From NCBI GenBank assembly GCA_022385805.1, contig MU277674.1, positions 497,251-561,250 on the forward strand: DNA of 64,000 nt, read 5' to 3'. Below the pieces are notes generated by a model, which was given only the letters and a program-made list of their open reading frames with translations, did no database searches and was not told where the DNA came from. Below are positions 12,288 through 23,360 of the stretch, piece after piece. Each line of letters opens with the position of its first letter. The first letter of the stretch is position 1. Made by a program: the position numbers and the translations under genes. Source of the DNA: Pilatotrama ljubarskyi. Its lineage: Eukaryota; Basidiomycota; Agaricomycetes; Polyporales; Polyporaceae.

Positions 12288-13411
12288 TTTACATTGCGCG
12301 CGGTTCGCCGTCGGGACGCTGCTGGAACGCTTGGCTTGTGCGCACGTCTGTGGTTGTTGGCGCCGGGATGCATGCTGCAATTCGGCTAACGCCCCATGAT
12401 GGATCGATCGGTCGGACGTCCGGGTCGTGTGTGTGTCTGGTGGGTGGTCTTACGTCGACAGGTATTGACGGGAATGGAGAGGAGATGACACTGAGAGTGC
12501 GGGGTAGAAGGGCGGGGGTCTGGGCTGACGGTCCGGTGCATGGGTGCGTGCTGCGCTGCGAGTGAGTGCGTTCGCGGGAGGAGATGTTGAACCACGGTAG
12601 AAGCAGGCGGCGGTGGGAGATGGAATGCAGTACCTGCGGTCTGGAAAGCTGATGTCGAGACGCCGATGCGATGTAGTATAGCTGCGATGCTGCCCGGTCG
12701 GGCAGCGAACAGTGATAACGTGTCAAACGCAGGGGTGCGATGCTTCGCCCGGCGATGGCCCGAGGGCGGGAGAGTTCGCAGCGGCGGTGGGCCGGCGAGA
12801 GAAGGTTAAGTTGGGCGACGAGTTCCGGATGCCGGATGCGGGGCTGCTGCCATCGCGTTTTGAGTTGTGAGATGCGTACAAAGTGTGTGACATGCTGGTG
12901 GGCGTGCCAGCACGTGCGGCGGGTGTGCGGAGATGCACGAGCGTATCTGTGGGCTGTGAGAGCAGAGCCACGGTGGGTGATCAGGCGACGGGCACAAGCC
13001 AGCGTTTGTCGGCATGTTCGCAGACAATGTCGCACCCGGAGCAGCTAGCGCACAAAACATCCGGCGAGTGGGCCGCCCGCTCGGGCGGTGTGGCCGAATC
13101 CAAGTGCGAGATCTCGGAGCCCTCGCCCATTGCAAGCCGATCTTGCAGCTGAGCGCCTTCGTTCGCTGTGCTTCCATCGTCTGACTCTCGCTCTCCTGCA
13201 TATATAATGCGTTCGACGACGCCCCCTTCTCCCTCTCCACTCCCGCCCGCCCGTCTTCCACGCTGCTGCCCATCCGTCGCCGTATCTCACGCGTCCTGCG
13301 CTCGCGGATCTAACTTGGCCATCCTGACGACATTCGTCTGACACACTCTGCCGCACCTCCGACTCGATGTATGCGCCCTCTTGTGCTGCTTCTGTGTCTC
13401 CGCGGCGCGCC
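12288..13411. other. Intergenic, PRMT1 3' side to F-box gene
   Basis: This 1.1 kb has no supported coding sequence. The long minus-strand frame here (about 12289-13035) is Arg/Ser/His-rich with no domain and looks like an accident of high GC. A TATATAA motif sits at 13201 and the stretch from 13210 to 13400 is C/T-rich, consistent with the promoter and leader of the gene starting at 13412. Confidence 0.5.
13201..13207 (+). promoter_or_regulatory. TATA-like box upstream of F-box gene
   Basis: TATATAA lies about 210 bases before the ATG at 13412, followed by a C/T-rich leader. The position would suit a TATA box with a leader of roughly 150-180 bases. This is inference from motif and position only. 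Confidence 0.35.
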
Positions 13412-15761
13412 ATGTCTTCCCTTGAGTCGCTACCTGCGGAAATCCTCTTGGAGATTGCAAACTACCTGAGCTCTCGCTCCGATGTCCTACAGCTGAGTCA
13501 AGTGGTATGTTCCGCTCGCACGCCCTCTTGCTGCAGCTCTTGATCGGATCGTCGCAGTCCACTGCACTATATGCGAAAATCATCCCGGCACTCTATGCCG
13601 ACGTCGACCTCCACGGCGCAGAGCAGTGCGAGCGCACCCTCGGCATGATCGCACAGTTCCCACAAGTCGCCCGCCACGTTCGCAAGCTCACGGTTCACCC
13701 CGAACACGAACTCGACCCCCGCCCGCGCGACCAGTACAGAGCATGGGACAACGCCGGCGTCGTCTCGCGCTGCGTCATGCGCGCCGCACGCAACCTCGAC
13801 GCGCTCGTGCACTTTGAGTGGGACGGGGAGGACATGCTGCCGGACGACCGGATGTGGGCCGAGTTGCGCGCAAGGTGCGTTCCGACTTCTCGTGCGCCGC
13901 CGACGCGTCTCTTCATAACCTATTGCATCGCCCTTCCTCCATGAAGATGTCCCCGCTTGAAGCACATCGGCACGACGTTTGGATGCTTCCTACCGCGTCC
14001 AACCAGTCATGTAAGTGCTATGACATCATCCCCTCCCATCACGCCGATCCCGACCAACCATTGAATCGCTCGCGCGCGCACCGCAGCTCTTCCAGTTCGA
14101 CGACCTCTACGGCTTCGCGCTTACGCTCAAGGACGGCTTCTACGCCCACTCGCTGCACGTGCCATCCCGAGGTGGGTCCGGTCCTCCGCGCAAGGGCCCC
14201 TCGCCCGTCCCGGGCCTCGCTGACGCCGACTGGTTCGCCGAGGCAGAGAGCGAGCCCGTCTTCACGCGCCTCTGGGACATGCTCGCCCTCCGCTGCCCCG
14301 CCCTCGAGGCGCTCTGCATCGTCGGCCACTCCTCCGAGCCATCCGAGGCCGCGCGCCTCTATAGCGCGCGCTGGCCGAACCTCAAGCGGTTGGTCCTGGG
14401 GGCGCTCGTGTGGAACACGAACGCGCCCGGCCAACCGAATGCGGTGCCGGACTTCAAGGACTTCTTGGTCGCGCATCCGAGCATTGAGAGTCTGCACCTC
14501 CTGGGGAGGCCGAGCTCTAACCAGCTGGATCTGTCCGCGCTGGACCACGAGGCGCTGCCGAATTTGAAGGAGTTCAGCGGGTCGTTCGCGCATCTGCGCA
14601 TGCTCGTTGATAGGGTACCTACGCCCGACGCTCCAGCGCCGGCCCAAAACGCCCATGACGCGAATGCAAACACGAACCCTCCAACGAGCGGAGGAGAGAC
14701 GTCCCTGCCGAAGACGCTCAAGCGCCTGTGCTTCCCGCACGCGATGCACCTGCGCGACCTGACCCCGCTCACGGTCTCGCGCGTGCTGATGGACCTGCAC
14801 GCGCTCACGTCCGTCAAGGTCACGTTCGCGATCCAGGGCGGGTATGATAGTAACGGGATCCTGCGCACCATCGCCGCGTCGTGTCCTCATCTGCTCGAGC
14901 TCGATATTACGTGCACGGCGAAGCCGTCGTTCTTCCTCGTGAGTGGTGCTCTCTCGCCTCTCTACTCCAGCAGACACCTGACATGGTGCCCGACGATAGG
15001 ACGCATTCGCGAACGCCCTCAGGGGCCTCACCCGCCTCCGCACCCTCTCCCTCTCTCTCGTCCGCATGCCCGGCGAAGAACCCATGCACGTCGGCGCCGC
15101 GCGCATCGCGCTCGCCAACCCGCGTCTCAAGTTTTTCACGATTGCCTTCATCCCCGCGCACCACCAGTCGACGCCCGACGCGCCCGCGCCCCCGCTCGAG
15201 CGCGGCGCGTTCGAGCTCACGTGCGACACGCACGGCATCCCCGTGTGTCTGCACGTCGCGCACTGGCACTCGGGCCCGTGGCCGTGGATGCGGATGTGGT
15301 CGGGGGCGTGGCCGTGGACGGAGATGGGGGCCCGCGCGTGGCCGTTCCCCCGCGCGGCGGACCCGTTCGCGCTCGCGGAGACGGGAACGGGCGTTGCGGA
15401 CTGGTTCGCGACGGTCGCGAGCGCTCTGGGGGTGGACACGCCGCGTATATTGTTGGACAGCCGCGCGCACGCCTTGGATACTGGGTTTGCCTCGACGTAC
15501 CTCAGCTGGGGCGGCCTCCTCGGGTACGGGGGCGGGTATGGGTACGGGAAGGGCGGGCGGTCGAGGGGAAGGGGAAGCGTGCGGAGGTGGGTGTACGACT
15601 TGCGGCCGAGCGGGCACCCGGACGTGCCGCGGAAGGGCGTGGGGGAGCTGTTGGTGGAGCGCAGTCCCGCGGGGGAGGAGGCGCGGCTGATGTTGTTCTG
15701 CCTGGCGCTGTTGGTGTTGACTGTTTGGGCGTTGGTGAGTAAGGCGGTGAGGGAGGCTTGA
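13412..15761 (+). CDS. F-box protein with Trp-rich segment and C-terminal membrane helix
   Basis: F-box proteins bring substrates to SCF ubiquitin ligases through Skp1. The start ATG at 13412 opens SLESLPAEILLEIANYLSS, a normal F-box. Exon 1 ends at a GTATGT near 13505. Later parts (VARHVRKLTVHPEHEL, NLKRLVLGALVW, LPNLKEFSGSFAHLRML, LRTLSLSLVRMPGEE) are the irregular Leu-rich segments of basidiomycete F-box proteins. Introns fall near 13505, 13875, 14010 and 14940. The C-terminal half is unusual. It has a Trp-rich block (GPWPWMRMWSGAWPW, about 15269-15346), a Gly/Tyr-rich block (LGYGGGYGYGKGG) next to RSRGRGSVRR, and a final hydrophobic segment LMLFCLALLVLTVWALV followed by a short basic end. 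Such a tail would anchor the protein in a membrane. Substrate unknown. Confidence 0.85.
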
Positions 15762-16442
15762 GGTCTCCGGATTCCGCGCGTGTTATTGTTATAGGCCGCC
15801 TCCCTCGCCTTTTGGTGCGGGCGGACGCGCGGACGGCCGAGCTTCGCGATTCGAGTGTAAGTTATGTATGTATTGGAGGGACGCCATGCCCTAGATGTGG
15901 CACTGTTCCACGCAAGCTGTGATGTTGATACATGATACGCGGTACTGTACGAGTAGTAGATGTGTCGGAACTGTACTACACACGGACCTGACATCGTAAT
16001 GCATCACCAGCTGTAGTTTTTCTCGTACGTAGTACGAACTTCAGCTCCTTCAAGCCAGGTTGTCGTTGACCTTTGGTCAGCATCTCTCCTCCCTAGACGA
16101 TCCTTCTTACATATGTACCTGCACAGCCACCCTCATTGCGGTGAACCGTGATACGGCGTAGTAGTGCGAAAGATGGCAAGAGAAGCGGAGGTCGAAGTGG
16201 TATATATTCCGGGAGGCCGCTGCGCATGCACACACGCCAGTGTACACTCTCGAGCTCTCAGTCCTTCGTTCGCCACGTAGTGATAGCAGGATTCAGAAGT
16301 GAGATTTTGCATGTGGCTCGATTACTGTCAACTACTATCACGCCCGACCGGCGTGCACTATGTGCCACACTGCCAGGCCTTGAGGCCTGCATGTTGACGC
16401 CCAGTCATCGCTCGCTGGCGACTCTCCGAGTCGGGGCATCGC
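15762..16442. other. Intergenic between convergent F-box and tyrosinase genes
   Basis: About 680 bases between two 3' ends. No coding frame with any recognisable feature. It contains short TA-rich pieces such as GTATATATTCC near 16200 but no gene I can support. Confidence 0.5.
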
Positions 16443-18089
16443 TCATTCGTAGACGTAGCAGAGGTACCCGCCCGTCGTGTTCATGACGTCCCGGATGGTC
16501 GCTTCCGGGAACATGCCGTCCGCCGGGATCACCGAGTCGAGCTACACAATAAGAGAGCATCATCATACGTCAGCATGATACCGAAGCTGCCCATGGGAGC
16601 CGAGCGAGCCGAGCGACTCGGAATGGAAGTGACGTACCGTGAGCGCGGGCGGCATGCCGTTGGGCCAGTCCTTCAACGCCTGCACGGAGGTGAGGTTCTG
16701 GATAGAGCCGCCCTTGTACGCCCAGAAGTTCTCGGGGTTCTTGTTCTGCCAGTCGAACCAAACTTTGTCCACCATCTGTCGGTCTCCATTGGTCAGCACC
16801 ATTGCCAGGCCAGTACGAGAGGGTGAACCCTGATGCTCACGGCATGGTGGAAGAAGAATAATGGTTCTGTACGTGAAGCAAGTCAGCAGGTCTGAGGAAC
16901 GGTACGTGGCGGAGATTGAACGGCGCGACTGACCGTTTGCGGAGAAGGTTGGCTGCGGGAAACAGTCTGGAGGAGAGCCGGCGGGGCATTGGCCAGAGAG
17001 ATCACTGCGCAGAGGCAGTTCGTCCGATCAATTCGCAAATATCTTTAGAGGTTTGTGACTTACCCTCCGAGGATGAAGTGGACGCTTGCATGAGGACCCT
17101 GCGCGAACGGCCGTGAGCCGATCGTCAAAAGGAGACTGATATACTCCCCGTACCTCTGGATACTCCATAGAAAACTGGAAGCCGACAAAGTCTCCCGGAG
17201 TCCAGTTCACCATGTCGCGCACGACCTCCGCCGTGAAGCTCTCGTTCGCGTACTTCGTGAGGTTCGTGAACATGGGCACGTCGGCGAAGGGGAGGAACGG
17301 CTGCAGCGTGAAGTTGCGGCGGATGATGTGCGGAATCGGGTACGCGACCTCGAGGTGACGGAAGCCGCCGTTCTGGACCTGGAAGTCCTTGAAGGGGTCG
17401 CCCCATCCGCCGAGCCCGCTGATAGGGTTGGTGTCGCGGAAGAGGGGGCTGTTCTTCACATCATGTGCATCTTTGTATAGGTGTATCAGCGCCAGCGCTT
17501 TTCGCAATCCCGACTGGTGAGGACGGCTCACCAATCGACCAGTCCCAGTAGGGGAAGGCGCCAGTATATCCGCAGCGTTCCTTCATGGCGGTCTCGACGG
17601 CGTTGACATAGAAGCGGTGAAAGGGGAAGAACAGGCCGGTATTGTGGATCTGTGGCCACGGGTGGAGGTGAGAAACGGCCGCAGGGGATATGGCGTTGGA
17701 GATTCCACTATATGGAGGTCGACTGACCTTGGTGTTCAGATCCATGTGGATATAGACGATATCGTCCCAGTAGCTGCCCGAGGTGTTGACGGGCCCGATG
17801 TTAGATATCGAAGGGTCGACCGTGGGGGTGAGCGAATCGTCATGGGGCAACCTGGCGAGGCACTACGACATAGCCATGGTGAGCTCCTTCAGCTACAGGG
17901 AGTAGCATGAGCCTCCGGACGTACGTTGATAGCCGCGATCCACTCTGCACGCTCGGGCACCGAGAGCTTGCGCCACTCCCTCCTGACCGAAGGATGCGTA
18001 CACGTAGTAGCAGCCTCGCCGCCAACGACAGACAGGCTCAGCACCAAGGCTGCGGAGAGGAGGCTGGGGAAGGTAGGAAGGCCGAACAT
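16443..18089 (-). CDS. Secreted tyrosinase-domain copper oxidase
   Basis: Tyrosinases use a coupled binuclear copper centre to oxidise phenols to quinones. The protein (about 370 residues) begins with a secretion signal, FPSLLSAALVLSLSVVGG, then mature sequence with RREWRKLSVPERAEWIAAI, the usual N-terminal helix. Copper A ligands are visible in DIVYIHMD, IHNTGLF and PFHRFYV; copper B ligands in GPHASVHFILGG and FFFHHAMVDKVW. GYTGAFPYWDWSI lies between them. It ends in GYLCYVYE and TGA. Eight or so introns split it. The length fits the short secreted class that lacks the long C-terminal pro-domain of melanin tyrosinases. The usual PWHR of copper site A is PFHR here. Several NxT/S sites (NTSGS, NFTL, NLTK, NESF) suggest glycosylation. 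The substrate cannot be read from sequence. Confidence 0.9.
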
Positions 18090-19434
18090 TGATGCGCTAC
18101 TTCGTGAACGGGAGAAACTCCGTGCTGGAGTCCGAGGCTGCTCCTGAGGTTTTTATGCCCCACTCCTGCGTCTCCCAAGGCGCAGCATATGGGAACCCAA
18201 CGAGGTCCTATCGAGCAGAACGCTCTGGTACCATAGGGCGGTGGGAACACGATGCGACTCTCGCTCGACGGTCCTGCCAGATATTGGCAGGGAGGAAGCT
18301 GGCCCGGACGTCATACTGAGCAGAAGGACGATGGCGATGGGAGAAGATGGCTCCGAGCGTCGGAAGAGCGGGCTTCAGTGAATAGGTAAACGTTGGCGGA
18401 GCCTTTCGCGGCCGTTAGGAACCAGCAGCAACAGGCGGAGCGTATACAATTGCGGCTCGGTTCTGCGACGGGAGATCAGGGTGCGGTCGCGTCCGACAGA
18501 AAGAGCTCGACATACCAGCAGTCGAATTGGCACGTTGTCGGGAGTGTATTCGTACTCCGTGCAATAGCCGGCCTCTGTGCAGGCTAGTCATTTGACGAGC
18601 CACATACTCTGATTCGCGGTTCCGACCAATGAGCTGAATTGAAGAATCGAGGGAGTGCCATGATCGGGGTCGCGGGGGTACGTTTGACGGCATGTACCGG
18701 GGAGTACCGCGACTTCTTGTCTTCGGTATCATGGCAGGCTCCACTAGAACCTCCACCGAGGATTGTCTTCGTCGGTGCGCCCGACGCTCGGGCGACAAGC
18801 CATTGGCCCGGCCTAGCTCACTCCCTGAGAATTGACCGGAAGCCCTGCATCATGAGACCTACGGTACCGCGCATCGTGGAGACATCCAGGACGAGTTCAC
18901 TCACCGCTCCAAAATTCCCTCGAGACGGGTCGCCGGTCACTCTGGGCGAGAGGCCGAGGCTCGGCGAAAGGGACAACGCGACGTGGTTCCGAGTCAAGTC
19001 GCGGTTGTAGCTAGAGAATTCATAGGCCGGGAAGGTGATATACGTACAATCTCTATTCCGAACTCCGAACAGCCAGAACGTTCCGTATGAAAGACACCGA
19101 TGGAGAAGATACGTTGCATGCGCGCACCCAGCGAAAATGTATACAGATGAGAGTGATAGACAGGCCCACTGCTATAGTAAGTAGGAAGGGCTCAGGGGTA
19201 TCGGGACGAGCAGAGAGGCGAAGGGCAGAAGAAGCATCGGCGGCGGTTATCGGGCATATGCATCCATATGCTGGCGCTCGCAAGACGGATACATGGGGCA
19301 TGAGGGCGAGACGGGTTGAACACAAGGTGAGCGATACCGCAGAAAGCTTGTAATCTGTAGGAACGAAAGCGGCCGGCACCGTCCGCTGCAGACGATTATG
19401 ATACACTATACAGAGTCCTGCGATGCGATGCGAA
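18090..19434. other. Intergenic, tyrosinase upstream region
   Basis: 1.3 kb between the tyrosinase start and the 3' end of the next minus-strand gene. It should include the tyrosinase promoter. No frame here shows a domain or a credible chain of exons. Confidence 0.5.
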
Positions 19435-22400
19435 TCACTTGGCTGAAGGCGGGCTAACGTCCGAGAACGTGATCGCGAGGCAGCCCAACCACGCCATCTC
19501 GACCGCCGCGCGGCCTATCGGTGTGAGCGAGTATACTGGGTCGAAGGCGTCCATCATCTCCTCTTCATGTACCGGGGAGGGCGGCTGTGGGGGCTCATGC
19601 TGCTGCATAGCGGTGCACAGGCCGACGGACGCGAGCCCTTCCGGGACGAACTCGACGTCCCTGTCCTTCCCCGTGCACACTCCAATGACGACGTCACCGG
19701 GGTGCTGGTCGCGGATCGACGCAGGCGGCAGCTGGGCCATCGCCTCCTCCATCGAACCAGTGACACAGAGACCTTCGCTCGGCAACCGGACGCCCGTACC
19801 GAGGAAGTCGTGACATCCCACCAGGCGCGCACATACGCGGAACGCCGACTTCGGGATGCCCTTCGACTTGGGCGCCGCAGCGGAAGAGGCGGAAAGCGAG
19901 TCTGAGCGGGACCGCTTCTTACTCGCGTCGCCCTTCTTCTTGTCCTTGTTCTTCCGCTCGTCAAACGGCACGTAGTAGACGATCAGGTACTGGCGCTCCT
20001 CGACGGGCAGGTTGTACTTGGACGGGTCTTCTCCCAGGATCGTCGACGCCTCGTCCGTGTTGCACGGCCACAGCGGGAGAAGCATATGGAGCGCGTCCGG
20101 AGGCACTTCCTCGAACACGTTCACCCCCGCCACGTTCTTCATCGGCTGCTTGCCCTTGCTCCGCTCGCTGCGGTTCGTCTTGAACGTGGGCAGCAGCCCG
20201 ACGTCCTTGAACGACTCGCTCAGGTTCTGAATCACGCGCTCGCGTTCCTCCTGCTTCGACCGCGGCGCGAGGGTGACCCATGGCGGGGCTGTCGACGTGA
20301 AGGGGACGTCAGGAGATGAACCACTAGGCTTCCCGGAGGATATCCGCGCATTCTGCCCACGGATGCGGCGCGCGAGGCGGTCGATGAGTCCGCCTCCAGC
20401 GTGGTCATGATCAGCATGCTGCTCATTGCGCCCACGGATGTACTCTATCCGCCCAGAGTCGAGCGTCGCAAAGGCCTCGGCGTGCGACGTCCTGGTAGTG
20501 CTGTGTCGCACCTCGTCATCGTCCAGGTCCATGTCGTCTTCGCCCGAGGGCACGCGGGCGATTGAAGGTGCGAGGCGCTCGGCGGGAGACATAGTAACGT
20601 CCATCGACGAGGAGGGTGAGCGAGTGTCTAATGATTCCCGCACTGAGATGGCAGTGGCGGTGGTGATGGAAGGTGTATAGTTAGCACTCGTGACGGCCGT
20701 GAAAGACGAGCTGGCCAGAGTGGGAGAGACAGGCGCCGAGGGAGAAGATGGAGGCTCAGAGTTGTGTCGTTTCGATGACCGGTCGTCGTCGGTCACCTTC
20801 TGCGTCGCATAGGTGGACACGCTACCGGCACTGGCGGTCTGACTGTTGTCCGATATGTCGCCCGCACCCGGAACACGCTTCTGGCTCGTCTTGGTCTTCT
20901 CCTTCTCTTTGACCTTCTCTTTCGCCTTCTCCTTCGAGCCCTCCCTCCTCGCCAGCTCCTTCTCTGCCGAGCGCGCCGCCGCCGCCGGATCGTTGCTCAA
21001 GTGCCCCCACGTGTTCAGCTGGCTCGTCGTGCGCGTGCTCGTGAACTGCGTCTGCACGTCCATCGGCGCGAGGAGGATCGTCCCGCTCGTGTGCACATGG
21101 AACGACGAGCCGCCCGGTTTCTGGCCCGAGCGCCCGAAGATCCCGTACTTGCGGAAGATGCTGAACGCGACCGCGCGCGAGTGCCGATGGATGATCGAGT
21201 GCGGTCCGCCGCGCGTGTTTCCGCGCGAGAAGGGGTCGGCGATGTGGCGGACGTTGATGCGTTGCGTGGGCGCCTTGGACGGATCTGCACCGAACGAAAC
21301 CCTTCGTCAGTCCACGAAACATCGTGAGAATACGGATAGTATGCGCGCGTACGTTCTGTCCACTGCTTGTCGACCTTGAACCTGCCCACGTACTCGTGCC
21401 GCCACAGCTCGTGGATGGCAGGCCTCCCAGAGCGCGTCGACGCGCTCGAGGGATGAGTCTGGCCGTCCGCAGTCTCCTTCCTGAAACTCCACTCCTCCCG
21501 GCGCCTCGTGTAGCCCTTGTCGAGCTTGCGCAGCTGAGACGTGAACGCGTCGTCGCTCATCGTCGTCACGCTTGACCGACGCCCGCTCGATATCGAGTGT
21601 GCCTCCCAAGGCGCGATGGATCCTCGGCGTGATTCTGAACCTGGCGCGATGTACGAAGGCGCCCCGGACGACCACGATTTCCGAAGGGGATCGCCGAGGA
21701 CGTATGACAAGTTGAAGCCCTCGTACGCGTCGCTCGCGTTCACCTCCGGAGGACGCTCTTCCTGCGGGGCAGGTTCGTCGACCTGGATCTGGGCGTGCGT
21801 CTGCGTCTGCGCCTGAGCCTGCGCCTCCAAGTTGCGCCAATCCGAACGAGTAGTCGGTTGGCTGGTCGCTTGCACGGAAGGGTTCGCAGACGCGGGCGCG
21901 GGGCCGTGCCCGTTTGCGTACCCCGCAAGCTCGTCATTTAGGCTCCTGCTCATGCGCCTGCCGGCGAGGATCGTCGCTTCGCTGTCCTCGCGATCGCGCA
22001 GACCCGGGCCCGTCCCCGTCGCGCCGGGGATGTTCCACGGGACGCTTCCGCGGCGGGACTGCGACGGCGAGGAGACCGCGCTCGAACCCGAGTCCCCGCT
22101 GCTGTCCCGTATTCGGGCGAAGGTGACGGGAGAAGACGTACCCGTGTCTCCCGACTCGTCCTCGTCGTCCTGCTCGATGAGGCTCATCGCTATGCTCAGC
22201 CGGTCGTCTCCTGCTATTCGGGTGGACTTGGTGTGCACGGTGTTGCCGCCGCCGAATGTGTGCTGGGAGGCTGCATCGGAAATGTCTTCTCGGGAGAAGT
22301 TGCGTAGCTCAAACTCGACGTCCGTGTCGAGCTCTTCTCCGTCGTCATATGCTGCGGAGTCCAGTTCTGCTTCTGAATCTGTCTCGGCACGAGGAGGAGA

Positions 22401-23360
22401 AGGCGCGTTCGACGGGTCCGAATCTGCATTGCTAGGAAGAGAAGGTCTGCGAGTGCCATCGTCGATGGCACGCATCTTAGCTCTCGTGCGCCGCGCAGCT
22501 TCGTCCTCGTCTTCCGGGCCCGCGGTAGGATGAACCCTGGGTGTGCGCGAGCCGTGAGCAGAACCCGATAACGATGGACGGGGAGTACGGTCAGTTCCGC
22601 TGGGACCAGATACGGTGGTGAAAGGGCTGATCTGCTCTGCGCGGCGGGTGGGAGGACTGGGTCGGGCGGCGCCGAAGGTGAAGGTGGACAGGTTTGAGTA
22701 GATGTCGTCAGAAGCTGTCAGAAAGTTGGCATTGTCGTTGATGGTGGTGGTGGGTGGTGACGGAGCGGTCTTATTTGCCGACTGATGGAGGATGGTGGGA
22801 AGGGAGGTTCGGCGGGACGAGGAGATTGAAGAGGAAGGTGTGTGGGTTGCACGTCGTGGGAGGGGTCGTTGCTGGAGCTGAGGGGGGCGTGACACGGTCG
22901 TGGTACTTTGTGCTCTGGAAACGGAAGATGGGCATGGGGTGATATACTCATGAGGGAAGAATACACACTGGTTGGGAATGGATCTGCGCCTCGAGGAGGA
23001 GGAGGGAAGATTGCCGCTGAAGTCATCAACGCCAGGGCGAGGGACGATCGGTCTACCGATGTTGTAACGAGTGCGGTCGGGGTCGCGAGAGTCGTCGGCA
23101 GGATTGTAACCTAGGAACGCAGATGACGACGAGGCGGAGGACATCTGATCGCCAAGAGCGGTGAGAGGGCCGTTCGTGGACTGGGGATCGAGGGGCGCGA
23201 GAGGGGCACGGCGGGGGAGGAGGTGGAGGTTTGCGGAGGACGAGGGAGGGACAGCGGACGAGGAGGACGAGCGCGTGGAGAGCGATCGGGGACGGGACCT
23301 AGGCTTTTCGGGCTGGCGAGACTGGGACTGGGACGGCGCGTCGCGTCTGAAGTGAAACAT
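19435..23360 (-). CDS. Large unknown protein, Ser/Arg-rich N-half and conserved-looking C-half
   Basis: Two exons, 23360-21353 and 21284-19435, join in phase (1+2, giving CAT) and encode 1285 residues. The first 650 residues are low in complexity: Ser, Pro, Arg and acidic runs, with few hydrophobic stretches, so probably disordered. Order begins near the intron: HELWRHEYVGRFKVDKQW and then RINVRHIADPFSRGNTRGG, HSRAVAFSIFRKYGIFGRSG and GTILLAPMDVQTQF. A second island near the C-terminus reads VNVFEEVPPDALHMLLPLWP and VEERQYLIVYYVPFDERKN, separated from the end by a Lys-rich linker (KNKDKKKGDASKKRSRSDS). The extreme C-terminus is ordered again (AAVEMAWLGCLAITFSDV). I do not recognise any family. 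The start ATG at 23360 opens MFHFRRDAPSQSQSR. A homopurine tract lies in its leader. Confidence 0.75.

Noticed and set aside
12289..13035. 248-codon minus-strand frame after PRMT1
   Set aside because: It is Arg/Ser/His-rich, shows no domain, and lies in the region expected to be 3' flank and promoter; long open frames are common by chance at this GC content.
14039..15994. 651-codon minus-strand frame opposite the F-box gene
   Set aside because: It mirrors the coding strand of a supported gene in another frame and is Arg/Glu/Ala-rich without any pattern. The F-box frame has the F-box, Leu-rich repeats and splice signals.
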